Origin: Serpentinimonas barnesii
Lineage (GTDB): Bacteria > Pseudomonadota > Gammaproteobacteria > Burkholderiales > Burkholderiaceae_C
Direction of reading: 5' to 3'
Assembly (NCBI RefSeq): GCF_000696225.1
Contig: NZ_BAWN01000019.1
Coordinates: 16,249-80,248, forward strand
DNA length: 64,000 nucleotides
Shown here one piece after another: positions 22,929-32,213 of the stretch (positions are counted from its first letter, which is position 1; every line of letters begins with the position of its first letter). The notes under the pieces are model-generated. The model searched no databases, was not told where the DNA came from, and was given only the letters and a program-made list of their open reading frames with translations. The translations under genes and the position numbers were made by a program.

Positions 22929-25376
22929 TCAGCCCATGGTGTTGGAGCGCACCTCGGCTAGGCTGGTGAAGCCTTGCAGCAGCTTTTCAATGCCGTCTTG
23001 GCGCAGGGTGCGCATGCCCTCATTGATGGCCAGGTGTTGAATCTCGGCCGAGCGCGCGCGGGTTTGAATCAGGCGGCGCATCTCGGGGCCGCTGCACAAC
23101 AACTCGTGCAAGGCCAAACGGCCGGCATAGCCGGTATGGGCGCACCGCTCGCAACCCGCCGCGTGGGCAATCTGCAAACGCCCATCCTTGGCGTAGCGCT
23201 GCATCCATTCATCCAGCAAGGCCTGGCCTTGCCGCAAAGGATGGTCCGCTGGCAACAGGGCCTGGTAATCGCACAGCAGCTCTTCGATCTGGGCCGTCTC
23301 GAGCGGCTGCTCGACCGCACAATGTTTGCACACGCGGCGCACCAGGCGCTGCGCCAGCACCCCTTGCAGGGAGTCGGCAAAAGAAAAGGGATCGACCCCC
23401 AGATCGATCAGGCGCACCACGGTTTCGGCGGCCGAATTGGTGTGCAGCGTGGAAAACACCAAATGCCCGGTGAGCGAGGCCTCGATGGCGATTTCCGCCG
23501 TTTCGTGGTCGCGGATTTCGCCCACCATGATCACATCCGGGTCGGCGCGCAACAGGGTGCGCAGCGCAGCGGCGAACGTCCAACCGATTTTGGGGTTGAC
23601 CTGTATCTGACGCAAGCCGCGTTGGGTGATTTCGACAGGGTCTTCGGCGGTCCAAATTTTGCGATTCGGGGTGTTGATGCGCCGCAGCGCCGAATGCAAG
23701 GTGGTGGTTTTGCCCGAGCCGGTCGGGCCTACGCATAAAAACAAGCCATAAGGGCGCTCGACCAACGCCTCAAAGCGTTCCAGATTGCGGGCATTGAGCT
23801 GCAACTGCTCCAGCGACATCGGCTCGGACGAAGACAGCAGCCGCAACACCACGTCTTCGAGCCCGCCCGCAGTGGGAACGGTGGCCACGCGCAATTCGAG
23901 CGGCAATCCGCCAAAGCGGGCGAAATTGATTTTTCCGTCCTGCGGTTTGCGGCGCTCGGAAATATCCAAGTCGCACATGATTTTGATGCGCGCCACCATG
24001 GCATTGCGGTAGCTGGCAGGCAGCTCGAGGTAGTTGCGCATCTGGCCGTCGACACGAAAGCGAATCAACAGCTTTTGTCGCCCCGGGTAGGGTTCGATGT
24101 GAATATCGGAAGCCCCTTGCTGATACGCTTCGGCGATCATGGAATTGATCAGCCGCACCAGGGTGTTGTCGGACTGTTCGATGGGTTTTTCATCGAGTTC
24201 GTCTTTGGCGCCACCGGTGAGCTCGACCGCCAGTTGCACCGCGTCTTGGGGCTGCTGCGCCGGGCTTGGACGAGGCGTCTGCCCGCGCGCAGAGGTGGTG
24301 GCGGCGGCATGGGCCAAATCGCTCAGGCCCACCTCGCGGTAGGCGTGCTGGATGCGTTCGCCTATTTCTGCGCTCACGCTCACAACTGGCAGGATTTTGC
24401 GTTGGGTGGTGAACTCCAGGTCATCAATGACCCGAAACTGCAGCGGATCGGCCATCGCCACCACCAACGCGGCACCCTGCTCGACCAGCGGCAACACCTG
24501 CAAGCGCTGCGCCACGGCAAAGGGAACGCGGCGCAAGGCCAGCTCGTCGATCGGAAATTTGTGCAAGCTGACAAAGGGGTAGCCCATTTTGCGGGCAAAG
24601 GCGATCTGCAAATCCGCTGCAGAGACCAGCCCTTTGTCGAGCAACAACTGCCCCAGTGGCTGCCGGCTTTGGTCGGCTTGTTGCCATCCCAGCACCTGTG
24701 TGAGTTGCTCCTGCGTGATTTTCCCCAAACCCACCAAGGCTTCGCCTATGGGTACGGGCTTGAGGTTGGCTTGCCGCTGCAGGGCGCGCTGCAAATCGGC
24801 TAGGTTTTCCACCACGCTGGCGGGCTCGGCTGGAGCGGGTGCAAGGGGCTGTGTATGCACCCATTCGTGCATCAGCGTCTGGGCAAAATCGGTATCGGCA
24901 ATCTGGCTCACATCCCCCGAGCGCAGCTCAAAGCGCAAAATGCCGTTTTTTGGCACAAAAACGCGCTGCGGATCGCCCTCCAGCACCGGTTTGGGGAAAA
25001 TCCACAAGCCTTGCTCGGTTTTGCGAAAACCCTGGCAAATTCCGGAATACATGGCCCCGTCGCGCAACGACACCAAAAAGGAATGGGTGCTGGGCAACAA
25101 CCCGAGGCTGTGTGCGTCGGTGTGGACCTGAGCCGCCGCCCGGTCGGGGCGGGCATCGATTTTCAGGCGCTTGATCTGGTTGAACTTCAGACTCAGGCTG
25201 CGCAACTGTCCGCTGGGGCGGATTTTGACCACACGGGCAACCGGATCGAAATCGATCAATTGGCCTTCAACCGATTGCTCGCCCCAACCGTCGGCGCTGC
25301 AAATCAGACCGGTCTGTCCAACCCCAAGCACTTCATCTTGAAGCAGATCGGGCAATTCGAAATGGGTGCGACTCAT
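22929..25376 (-). CDS. GspE/PilB-type secretion ATPase with MshEN-like domain
   Basis: 815-residue hexameric traffic ATPase. Residues 1-165 form a beta-rich domain; 205-275 has two MshEN-like repeats (PIGEALVGLGKITQEQLTQV and PLGQLLLDKGLVSAADLQ), a fold that binds cyclic di-GMP in MshE and PilB-type ATPases. The core has Walker A GPTGSGKT (550-557), the Asp box near 579, Walker B DPDVIMVGE (612-620) and the His box STLHTNSAAE. Zinc Cys pairs are C683/C686 and C742/C745. No pilus or type II secretion partner lies beside it, so its machine is encoded elsewhere or it is a stand-alone variant. Confidence 0.85.
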   Translation of the reverse strand: MSRTHFELPDLLQDEVLGVGQTGLICSADGWGEQSVEGQLIDFDPVARVVKIRPSGQLRSLSLKFNQIKRLKIDARPDRAAAQVHTDAHSLGLLPSTHSFLVSLRDGAMYSGICQGFRKTEQGLWIFPKPVLEGDPQRVFVPKNGILRFELRSGDVSQIADTDFAQTLMHEWVHTQPLAPAPAEPASVVENLADLQRALQRQANLKPVPIGEALVGLGKITQEQLTQVLGWQQADQSRQPLGQLLLDKGLVSAADLQIAFARKMGYPFVSLHKFPIDELALRRVPFAVAQRLQVLPLVEQGAALVVAMADPLQFRVIDDLEFTTQRKILPVVSVSAEIGERIQHAYREVGLSDLAHAAATTSARGQTPRPSPAQQPQDAVQLAVELTGGAKDELDEKPIEQSDNTLVRLINSMIAEAYQQGASDIHIEPYPGRQKLLIRFRVDGQMRNYLELPASYRNAMVARIKIMCDLDISERRKPQDGKINFARFGGLPLELRVATVPTAGGLEDVVLRLLSSSEPMSLEQLQLNARNLERFEALVERPYGLFLCVGPTGSGKTTTLHSALRRINTPNRKIWTAEDPVEITQRGLRQIQVNPKIGWTFAAALRTLLRADPDVIMVGEIRDHETAEIAIEASLTGHLVFSTLHTNSAAETVVRLIDLGVDPFSFADSLQGVLAQRLVRRVCKHCAVEQPLETAQIEELLCDYQALLPADHPLRQGQALLDEWMQRYAKDGRLQIAHAAGCERCAHTGYAGRLALHELLCSGPEMRRLIQTRARSAEIQHLAINEGMRTLRQDGIEKLLQGFTSLAEVRSNTMG

Positions 25377-25402
25377 GCGGATGGGAGGTGGTTAGGCCAG
25401 CG

Positions 25403-25621
25403 CTATTCAACAAACCATTTGATCACGCTCTTGGCCAAAAAGCCCAGCATGCCAAAGGACAGCACCAGCAGCAACACGAAGGTGCCAAACCTGCCGGCCT
25501 TCGATTCGCGCGCGAGGTTGAGCACGATGAACAGCATATACAAAATGAAGCCACCCAAGCCGACGGTGAGACCGAAATAGGCGATCTGCGCTTCGGTAAA
25601 GCCCAATACAGTTCCTGGCAT
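25403..25621 (-). CDS. DUF2788-like small membrane protein
   Basis: 72 residues from the ATG at 25621. It has two hydrophobic helices (about 12-31 and 43-63) and the conserved GFTEAQIAYFGLTVGL start and ESKAGRFGTFVL linker, which match small Burkholderiales membrane proteins of the DUF2788 type. Function unknown. It starts one base after the stop of the upstream membrane protein, so translation is likely coupled. It ends 26 bases before the GspE-like start. An in-frame GTG 15 bases upstream is less likely. Confidence 0.72.
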   Translation of the reverse strand: MPGTVLGFTEAQIAYFGLTVGLGGFILYMLFIVLNLARESKAGRFGTFVLLLVLSFGMLGFLAKSVIKWFVE

Positions 25622-25622
25622 G

Positions 25623-26417
25623 TTATTGCACCCCACCCCATGAGCCCGGCAGACCGAAAGCGCCCGCCCGTTTCAAATCCACATAAACGTGCCAACTGGC
25701 ATGACCCAGCCACGGCAGCACCACGATCAAGCCAATCAACCCCGTTAGCAATCCCACGCTCACCATGCAGGCAATCAGCAGGGCCCACAGCACCATCACG
25801 GCGGGGTACAGCGCTATCACGCGCCAACTGTGCGCTACCGCCACCGGCAGCGGCAGCTTGGAGTCGAGCAGCAGCGGCAGCGTCACCACGCTGGAAGCAA
25901 AAACCGGCACGGCTAGCAAGGCGCCGAACATAAGCCACAGCTCAAACAAGGCGGAATCTTGTGCCAACACCACCAGCCTGAAAAAATCGCCCGCGGTCTG
26001 GATGGGCTGCCCTGCCCAGAGCAGCAGCACACCAGCCGATATCAATACCCACGCCATTCCAGCCAGCCCCATCAATACGCCAAACAGCACCATGCGAAAA
26101 TCGGCAGCCATCCAGAGCTGCAGCACCTCGCGCATGCCGGCGCGGTACCCGAGCTGGGCCTGACGGCTGAGCAGCAACAACCCGACCAGCAACACCGGTG
26201 CCAGCAAGGGCAGCGCTGATATGGCGCCGACCAGCCACCAAAACTGCGATCCGGCCCACACCCACAACAGCATCCCGAAGGCGCTGGCTGCCACGCCGTG
26301 CAGCAAGCCCGGCACCGGGTTGGTGCGCAAATCCTGCCAGCCCAGCGCCAGCCAGCGCAAGGGGGAGGCGACGCTGATGGGGGGAGCGTTGGGTTGCGGT
26401 GTTGGCGGTTCGTTCAT
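25623..26417 (-). CDS. Multi-pass membrane protein, DUF2189/BPSS1780-like
   Basis: 264 residues from the ATG at 26417, with a short polar N-terminus and about six hydrophobic segments. Recognisable pieces are LRWLALGWQDLRTNPVPGLL near the N-terminus and LPWLGHASWHVYVDL near the C-terminus, both typical of a conserved betaproteobacterial membrane family (BPSS1780-like). No function is known. It is followed without a gap by the DUF2788-like gene and lies 22 bases after the yejF stop, all on the minus strand. Confidence 0.72.
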   Translation of the reverse strand: MNEPPTPQPNAPPISVASPLRWLALGWQDLRTNPVPGLLHGVAASAFGMLLWVWAGSQFWWLVGAISALPLLAPVLLVGLLLLSRQAQLGYRAGMREVLQLWMAADFRMVLFGVLMGLAGMAWVLISAGVLLLWAGQPIQTAGDFFRLVVLAQDSALFELWLMFGALLAVPVFASSVVTLPLLLDSKLPLPVAVAHSWRVIALYPAVMVLWALLIACMVSVGLLTGLIGLIVVLPWLGHASWHVYVDLKRAGAFGLPGSWGGVQ

Positions 26418-26439
26418 GGCAGCAAGCATAAGGGCGGCG

Positions 26440-28209
26440 CTAGGCCTCGTCGGTCGGGGCGGTCTGGCTGGTCTGGTCTGCTGGGGCGCTCTGTGACAAG
26501 GGGGCACACGCTTGCAGCAGGGTTTGCGTGTAGGGGTGCTGGGGAGACTGTAACACCTGCTCGGCGCTGCCTTGCTCGACCACCGCCCCGCCCTGCAACA
26601 CCATGACCTGGTGCGCCAGCGCCCAGATCACGTCCAGGTCGTGGGTGATGAGCAGGTAGCTCAGGCCGTGCTGGCGCTGCAGTCGCAGCAGCAGCGCCAG
26701 CACCTGCTGCTGCACCGTGACGTCGAGCGCCGAAGTGGGCTCGTCGAGCACCAGCAGGCGCGGCTGCACGATCAGGGCCCGCGCGATGGCGATGCGCTGG
26801 CGCTGGCCACCCGAAAACTCGTGCGGGTAGCGCTGCAGCCAGCGCAGCAGCGCCTGGTGCTGCTGCCCTTGGGCCTGTGCTGGCCCTAGGCCCTGTGTGG
26901 GCAGCGCCTCGGGCAGCAGCCCGACTTCGCGCAGCGCCTGCAACACGCGGGTGCGGCGCTGCTCCACGCTCAACAGCGGCTCGTGGATGAGCAAGCCCTC
27001 GCCCACGATCTGCTCGATGTTCAGGCGCGGCGATAGGCTGGAATAGGGGTCTTGGAACACCACCTGCACCTGCTGGCGCAGGCGGCGCAGGCGCGGCGAG
27101 TTGGCGCGCCCCTGGCCCACGCCGGGGTCGCCCCAGGCCTGGCCCATGATCTGCAACTGGCCCTGGTGCCGCAGCAGCCCGAGCGCGGCCAGCGCCAGCG
27201 TGGATTTGCCGGAGCCCGATTCGCCCACCACGCCCAGCGTGCGCCCGGGCGGCAGCTCGAAATCGATGCCGCGCACGGCCTCGAAGCGACCACTGCGAAA
27301 CCAGCCCGCCACACCGGGGCGTGGCACCTCGTAGGCCACCACCAGTTGGCGCGCGCGCAGCACGGGCTCGGCTGCAAGCTGCGGCTGCGGAGCGAACTCG
27401 CGCCGGGGGCGGCTGCCCAACAGGCGGCGCGTGTAGGGGTGCTGCGCCTGCTCAAACACGCGCTGCACCGGGCCTTGCTCCACCAGGTGGCCGCGCTCCA
27501 TCACCAGCACGCGGTCGGCAAAGCGCTGCACCAGGTGCAGGTCGTGCGTGATCAGCAGCAGCGCCATCCCGAGGCGCTGCTGCAACGTGCCCAGCAGCTC
27601 CAGCATTTGGGTGCGCAGGCTGGCGTCGAGGGCGGTGGTGGGCTCGTCGGCGATCAGCAACCGGGGCTCGCTGGCCAGCGCCATGGCGATCATGGCGCGC
27701 TGGCGCTGGCCACCGCTGAGCTGGTGCGGGTAGGCGCGGGCGCGCCGCGCCGGTTCGGGCATGCCGGTGGCGGCCAGCAGCTCCACCACCCGCTCATCGG
27801 CTTGGCGCGGGCTCAGGCCTTTTTTGTAGAGCAAAATTTCGCCGATCTGGTTGCCCACGGTGTAGAGCGGGTTCAGCGCCGTCATGGGTTCTTGGAAGAT
27901 GCAGGCCACCTCGTCGCCGCGCACGCCGCGCAGCTCGCGCTCGCTCAGTTGCAGCAGATCGCGCCCTTGCAGCAGCGCGCTGCCGGATACTGCCGCCTCG
28001 GGCAGCAGGCGCAGCAGGCTTAGCGCCGACACCGTTTTGCCCGAGCCCGATTCACCCACCAGCGCCAGCCGCTCACCGGCGGCCAGCTCGAAATCGATCC
28101 CATGCACCACCTCCTGCCCGGCAAAGGCCACGCGCAGGCCGCGCACTTGCAGCAGCGGGGTGGCCTCGGCAGCCACAGCCTGATCAGGATGCTTCGGCAC
28201 GGGCTTCAC
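26440..28209 (-). CDS. yejF: Peptide ABC transporter ATP-binding protein, fused double ATPase (YejF)
   Basis: 589 residues holding two complete ABC ATPase domains in one chain, the YejF arrangement. Each half has Walker A (GESGSGKT and GESGSGKS), a signature (LSGGQRQR and FSGGQRQR) and Walker B (LLIADEPT and LLVLDEPT). It powers uptake of oligopeptides through YejB/YejE. The GTG start at 28209 overlaps the yejE stop as GTGA. Members of this family import microcin C-like peptides and other peptides in enterobacteria; the natural substrate here is unknown. Confidence 0.93.
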   Translation of the reverse strand: MKPVPKHPDQAVAAEATPLLQVRGLRVAFAGQEVVHGIDFELAAGERLALVGESGSGKTVSALSLLRLLPEAAVSGSALLQGRDLLQLSERELRGVRGDEVACIFQEPMTALNPLYTVGNQIGEILLYKKGLSPRQADERVVELLAATGMPEPARRARAYPHQLSGGQRQRAMIAMALASEPRLLIADEPTTALDASLRTQMLELLGTLQQRLGMALLLITHDLHLVQRFADRVLVMERGHLVEQGPVQRVFEQAQHPYTRRLLGSRPRREFAPQPQLAAEPVLRARQLVVAYEVPRPGVAGWFRSGRFEAVRGIDFELPPGRTLGVVGESGSGKSTLALAALGLLRHQGQLQIMGQAWGDPGVGQGRANSPRLRRLRQQVQVVFQDPYSSLSPRLNIEQIVGEGLLIHEPLLSVEQRRTRVLQALREVGLLPEALPTQGLGPAQAQGQQHQALLRWLQRYPHEFSGGQRQRIAIARALIVQPRLLVLDEPTSALDVTVQQQVLALLLRLQRQHGLSYLLITHDLDVIWALAHQVMVLQGGAVVEQGSAEQVLQSPQHPYTQTLLQACAPLSQSAPADQTSQTAPTDEA

Positions 28210-29258
28210 CGCTGCACCTTTCGGGGGTCGAGCGCGTCGCGCAGGGCATCGCCCATGAAGGTCAGCAGCAGCAGGGTGAGCACCAGCACGGCAAAGGTGC
28301 TGAGCGAGATCCACCAGGCGTCGATGTTGTTCTTGCCCTGCGCCAGCAGCTCGCCCAGCGAAGGCGTACCGGGCGGCACCCCCAGGCCCAGGAAGTCGAG
28401 CGCGGTCAAGGCCATGATGGCCGCGCTCATGCGAAAGGGCAGGAAGGTGACCACCGGCGTGAGGCTGTTGGGCAGGATGTGGCGGCGGATGATCTGCCAG
28501 TTGCTCAAGCCCAGCGCGCGCGCGGCGCGCACGTAGTCGAGCTGGCGGTTGCGCAAAAATTCGGCGCGCACGTAGTCGCTCAAGCCCATCCAGCCAAACA
28601 GGCTGAGCAAGATCAGCAGCACCAAGATGCCGGGCTCGAACAGCGCCGAAAAAATAATCAGCAAATAGAGCTCGGGCATGGATCCCCAGACCTCGATGAA
28701 GCGCTGACCCACCAGATCGACCCGGCCGCCGTAGTAGCCCTGGATGGCCCCGGCCAGCACCCCCAGCAGCACGCCCACCGCCGTGAGCGCCAGCGCAAAC
28801 AAGACCGAGAGCCTGAAGCCATACAGCAGCCGGGCGGCCACGTCGCGGCCACGGTCGTCGGTGCCGAGCCAGTTCTCGGCCGAGGGCGGCGAGGGGTGCG
28901 GCTCGGGGGCAAAGTAGTTGATGGTGCTGTGGTGGTAGCGGTTGGGCGGATACAGCGCCCAGTTGCCGGGCTGCTCGAATTGGCGCTGGATGAAGGGGTC
29001 GAGGAAGTCGGTCGGGGTTTCAAAGTCGCCGCCAAAGGCGGTCTCGGGCGGGTTGTGCAGCAGCGGCACAAAGGTCTGCCCTTGGTAGCGCGCCAGCAGC
29101 GGTTTGTTGTTCGAGAGCAGCTCCGCGCCCAGGCTGAGCACAAACAGGAAAACAAAAACAATCAGGCTGTAATAGCCCAGCCGATGGCGGCGAAAGCGCT
29201 GCCAGGCCAATTGCCAAGGGCCCAGCGAAGGCGGCAGGGTATCAATCGAAGCGGACAC
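28206..29258 (-). CDS. yejE: Peptide ABC transporter permease (YejE)
   Basis: 350-residue inner-membrane permease. It has an N-terminal anchor helix, a large periplasmic loop with YHHSTINYFAPEPHP, then the DppC-type core with LGTDDRGRDVAARLLYGFR and the EAA-like loop YVRAARALGLSNWQIIRRHILPN that contacts the ATPase. The GTG at 29258 overlaps the end of yejB by 17 bases. The stop overlaps yejF. Confidence 0.93.
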   Translation of the reverse strand: MSASIDTLPPSLGPWQLAWQRFRRHRLGYYSLIVFVFLFVLSLGAELLSNNKPLLARYQGQTFVPLLHNPPETAFGGDFETPTDFLDPFIQRQFEQPGNWALYPPNRYHHSTINYFAPEPHPSPPSAENWLGTDDRGRDVAARLLYGFRLSVLFALALTAVGVLLGVLAGAIQGYYGGRVDLVGQRFIEVWGSMPELYLLIIFSALFEPGILVLLILLSLFGWMGLSDYVRAEFLRNRQLDYVRAARALGLSNWQIIRRHILPNSLTPVVTFLPFRMSAAIMALTALDFLGLGVPPGTPSLGELLAQGKNNIDAWWISLSTFAVLVLTLLLLTFMGDALRDALDPRKVQR

Positions 29259-30276
29259 GGGGATCGACCCAAACGTAGCACAGATCGCTGAGCAGGCGCG
29301 TGACCAGCGCGATCAGGGCAAAGAAGTACAGCGTGCCCATGACCACGGGGTAGTCGCGCCGGATCACGCTCTCAAAGCCCAGCAGCCCCAGCCCTTCGAG
29401 CGAAAACAGGGTTTCGATGAGCAGCGCGCTGGCAAAAAAGGCGCCCACAAAGGCGGCCGGAAAGGCGGTGACGATGGGAATCAGGGCGTTGCGAAACACG
29501 TGTTTGTAGAGCACGCGGCGCTCGCTCAGGCCCTTGGCGCGCGCCGTGAGCACGTATTGCTTGCGAATTTCTTCCAGCAGCGAATTTTTGGTCAGCAGGG
29601 TGGTGATGGCAAAGGCCCCGAGCACGCTGGCCGTGACCGGCAGCGTGATGTGCCACAAATAGTCCACAATCTGCGCCCCCAGGCTAAGCTGGTGCCAGTC
29701 GCTCGACATCAGCCCGCGCAGCGGGAACCACTGCAACTGGCCGCCAAAAATCACCAGCAACGCCACCCCGAGCACGAAGCCCGGTATGGCAAAGCCGACC
29801 AGCACCAGCACGCTGGTGGCGGTATCGAAACGGCTGCCTGCGCGCACCGCCTTGGCAATGCCGAGCGGAATCGAAATCGCGTAGCTGATCAGAAACGTCC
29901 ACAGCCCCAGGCTGATCGAGACCGGCAGCCGCTCGACGATCAACTGCCAGACCGACTGGTGGTGAAAAAAGCTCTGCCCAAGGTCGAAGCGCAAAAACTG
30001 CCCGACCATCTGGATGAAGCGCTCGTGCGCCGGCAAATCAAAGCCATAGAGGCGGCGGATTTCCTCAATGCGCGCCTCGTCCAGCCCCTGGCGGCCCTGA
30101 AAGCCCGCCCCGGCCGCCGCCGCGCCCTCGCCGCCCACGTCGCGCCCCTGCAACTGCGCCACCATCTGCTCCACCGGCCCGCCGGGCACGAACTGGATGA
30201 TGACGAAGGTCAGCAGCAGGATGCCGAACAGGGTCGGGATCATGAGCAGCAGCCGCTTCAGTACGTAAAGCCACAT
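29242..30276 (-). CDS. yejB: Peptide ABC transporter permease (YejB)
   Basis: 344-residue DppB-type permease. The start MWLYVLKRLLLMIPTLFGI is the family's first helix. The EAA loop reads YVLTARAKGLSERRVLYKHV, and the end SDLCYVWVDPRVRFD is characteristic. A short Gly/Ala-rich stretch at about 48-63 is a local insertion in the periplasmic region. It follows yejA after 4 bases. Confidence 0.93.
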   Translation of the reverse strand: MWLYVLKRLLLMIPTLFGILLLTFVIIQFVPGGPVEQMVAQLQGRDVGGEGAAAAGAGFQGRQGLDEARIEEIRRLYGFDLPAHERFIQMVGQFLRFDLGQSFFHHQSVWQLIVERLPVSISLGLWTFLISYAISIPLGIAKAVRAGSRFDTATSVLVLVGFAIPGFVLGVALLVIFGGQLQWFPLRGLMSSDWHQLSLGAQIVDYLWHITLPVTASVLGAFAITTLLTKNSLLEEIRKQYVLTARAKGLSERRVLYKHVFRNALIPIVTAFPAAFVGAFFASALLIETLFSLEGLGLLGFESVIRRDYPVVMGTLYFFALIALVTRLLSDLCYVWVDPRVRFD

Positions 30277-30280
30277 GGTG

Positions 30281-32176
30281 TCAACGCCTGCGCCCTGGGG
30301 GCGGGTTGCGGTTGGCCGCGCTGGCCCACCAGGTGGACAAAATCCAGCCCTCGGGCTGGTAGAAGCGCGGCAGCACGGCGGGTTGCTCGAAGCGCCCGGC
30401 GCGGTAGGCGATGCGGTGCGTGCTGCCAAACCAGTGCGGAATCACCAGGTGCTGGTGGCGCAGCACCCGATCGAGTGCGCGCAGGGTGGCCACCAGCTCG
30501 GGCCGGGTGCGCGCCGCCACAGCGCGGTCCAGCAGCGCATCCACGGCCGGGTCGCGCACCCCGATCAGGTTGCTCGATCCTTCGGTCGCTGCCGCCGCCG
30601 AGCCGAAGCGATCCAGCAGCTCGGCGCCGGGGGCTTCGCTGCCGAGCCAGCGCGTGCTGATGACGTCAAAGTCGAAGCGGTCCAGGCGCTGTTGCAACAG
30701 GGCAAAGTCGATCACCCGGTAGCTCGATTCGATGCCGAGGCGGCGCAGGTTGTTCTGGATCGGCGTCACCACCCGGCCCATGCCGCCGCCGCTGTCGAGG
30801 AATTCGAGCGTAAAGGCCTGGCCCTGGGCATTGCGCAGCGCACCGTCGCGGTAGCGCCAGCCGGCCTCGGCCAGCAGGTCGCGGGCGCGGCGCAGGTGGT
30901 CGCGCAGGGTCTGGCCAGAGTCGAGTTCCAGCCGCGTCACGCTGGGCAGCGGCACCGGCTGCGTGAACACCTGCGGCGGCAACTGGGCGCGCAGCGGCTC
31001 CAGCAGCGCCAGCTCGTCCGGCCCGGGCAGGCCACGGGCCTCGAAGTCGCTGGCCACAAAGAAGCCGCGCATGCGCTCGAAGGAGTGGAAGAACAGTTGC
31101 CGGTTCATCCACTCGAAGTCCAGCGTCAGGGCCAGCGCCTCGCGCACGCGCGGGTCTTGGAACTGGGGGCGGCGGGTGTTGAACAAAAAGCCCTGAAAAT
31201 CGCCCGCGTTGGCGTGCGCCAGCTCGCGCTTGATGATCTCGCCCCGGTCGAACGGCCGCCCGGTGAGCGCCCGCGCCCATTCGCGCGAAATGAAGGACTG
31301 CATGTAGTCGAACTCGCCCGCCAGAAAGGCCTGCACCTGCGCCGTCGGGTCGCGGTAGATTTTGTAGGTGATGCGCTCGAAGTTGTACATGCCCCGGCGC
31401 ACGTTCAGGTTTTGCGCCCACCAGGTGGGGTCGCGCTCGAAAGTGATGTCGCGCCCAAAGCTCATGCGCCCGATGCGGTAGGGGCCGGAGGCGATCGGGT
31501 GCTGCATCACGACCTGGTCAAAGGGCAGCCGCACCCCATCGACCACGCCCCACTGGCGGCTAAACACCGGCAGGCTGCCGATGACCAGCGGCAGCTCCGG
31601 GTTGGCGCGCGCGAAATCAAAGCGCAGCAGCCGCTCGCCCAGCACCCGCACCGCTGTGACTTCGCCAAAAAAACTGCGAAACTGCGGCGCCGCCTGGGGG
31701 CCGATCAGGGTCTCGAAGGAGTGCCGCACGTCTTCGGCCAGCACCGGGTCGCCGTTGTGAAAGCGCGCCTGCGGGTGCAGGCGAAACACCACCGAGCGGC
31801 CGTCGGCGGCCACTTGCACGTCATCGGCCAGCAGGCCGTAGGCGGCAGCGGGCTCGTTCATGCTCGGGGTGAGCAGGGTTTCGAACATCAGCCCGAACAA
31901 GCCCGGCGGCGCCGTGCCGCGCAGGGTGAAGGGGTTGAACTTGTCGAAGGTGCTGATGCGCGTGGGCGAAACCAGCGTGATCTCGCCGCCCTTGGGCGCG
32001 TTTGGGTTGACGTAGGGAAAGTGCGCAAAACCAGGCGGCAGCGCCAGATTGCCAAACTGGGCGTAGCCGTGCGCCGCCCAAGCGGGCGCGATTGCCAGCA
32101 GCAGCCAGGCGAGCAGCAGCCCGCGCCAGCCGCGCGACCCGCTCAACCCCGACAACCCAGACCAACACTTGCTCAT
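30281..32176 (-). CDS. yejA: Extracellular peptide-binding protein (YejA)
   Basis: 631-residue periplasmic solute-binding protein of family 5 (SBP_bac_5). The signal peptide (about 12-34, ending AIAPAWA) is followed by HGYAQFGNLALPPGF and FPYVNPNAPKGGEI, typical of YejA-type proteins, and by the FRLHPQARFHNGDPVLAEDV segment of peptide-binding proteins. It delivers peptides to YejBEF. The ATG at 32176 was chosen because earlier in-frame Met codons lie inside the divergent fabI region. The leader contains a short LSGLSG repeat before the hydrophobic core. Confidence 0.92.
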   Translation of the reverse strand: MSKCWSGLSGLSGSRGWRGLLLAWLLLAIAPAWAAHGYAQFGNLALPPGFAHFPYVNPNAPKGGEITLVSPTRISTFDKFNPFTLRGTAPPGLFGLMFETLLTPSMNEPAAAYGLLADDVQVAADGRSVVFRLHPQARFHNGDPVLAEDVRHSFETLIGPQAAPQFRSFFGEVTAVRVLGERLLRFDFARANPELPLVIGSLPVFSRQWGVVDGVRLPFDQVVMQHPIASGPYRIGRMSFGRDITFERDPTWWAQNLNVRRGMYNFERITYKIYRDPTAQVQAFLAGEFDYMQSFISREWARALTGRPFDRGEIIKRELAHANAGDFQGFLFNTRRPQFQDPRVREALALTLDFEWMNRQLFFHSFERMRGFFVASDFEARGLPGPDELALLEPLRAQLPPQVFTQPVPLPSVTRLELDSGQTLRDHLRRARDLLAEAGWRYRDGALRNAQGQAFTLEFLDSGGGMGRVVTPIQNNLRRLGIESSYRVIDFALLQQRLDRFDFDVISTRWLGSEAPGAELLDRFGSAAAATEGSSNLIGVRDPAVDALLDRAVAARTRPELVATLRALDRVLRHQHLVIPHWFGSTHRIAYRAGRFEQPAVLPRFYQPEGWILSTWWASAANRNPPPGRRR

Positions 32177-32213
32177 GCGACAATTCTGCCCTACATTTTC
32201 AGGAGCATGACGC

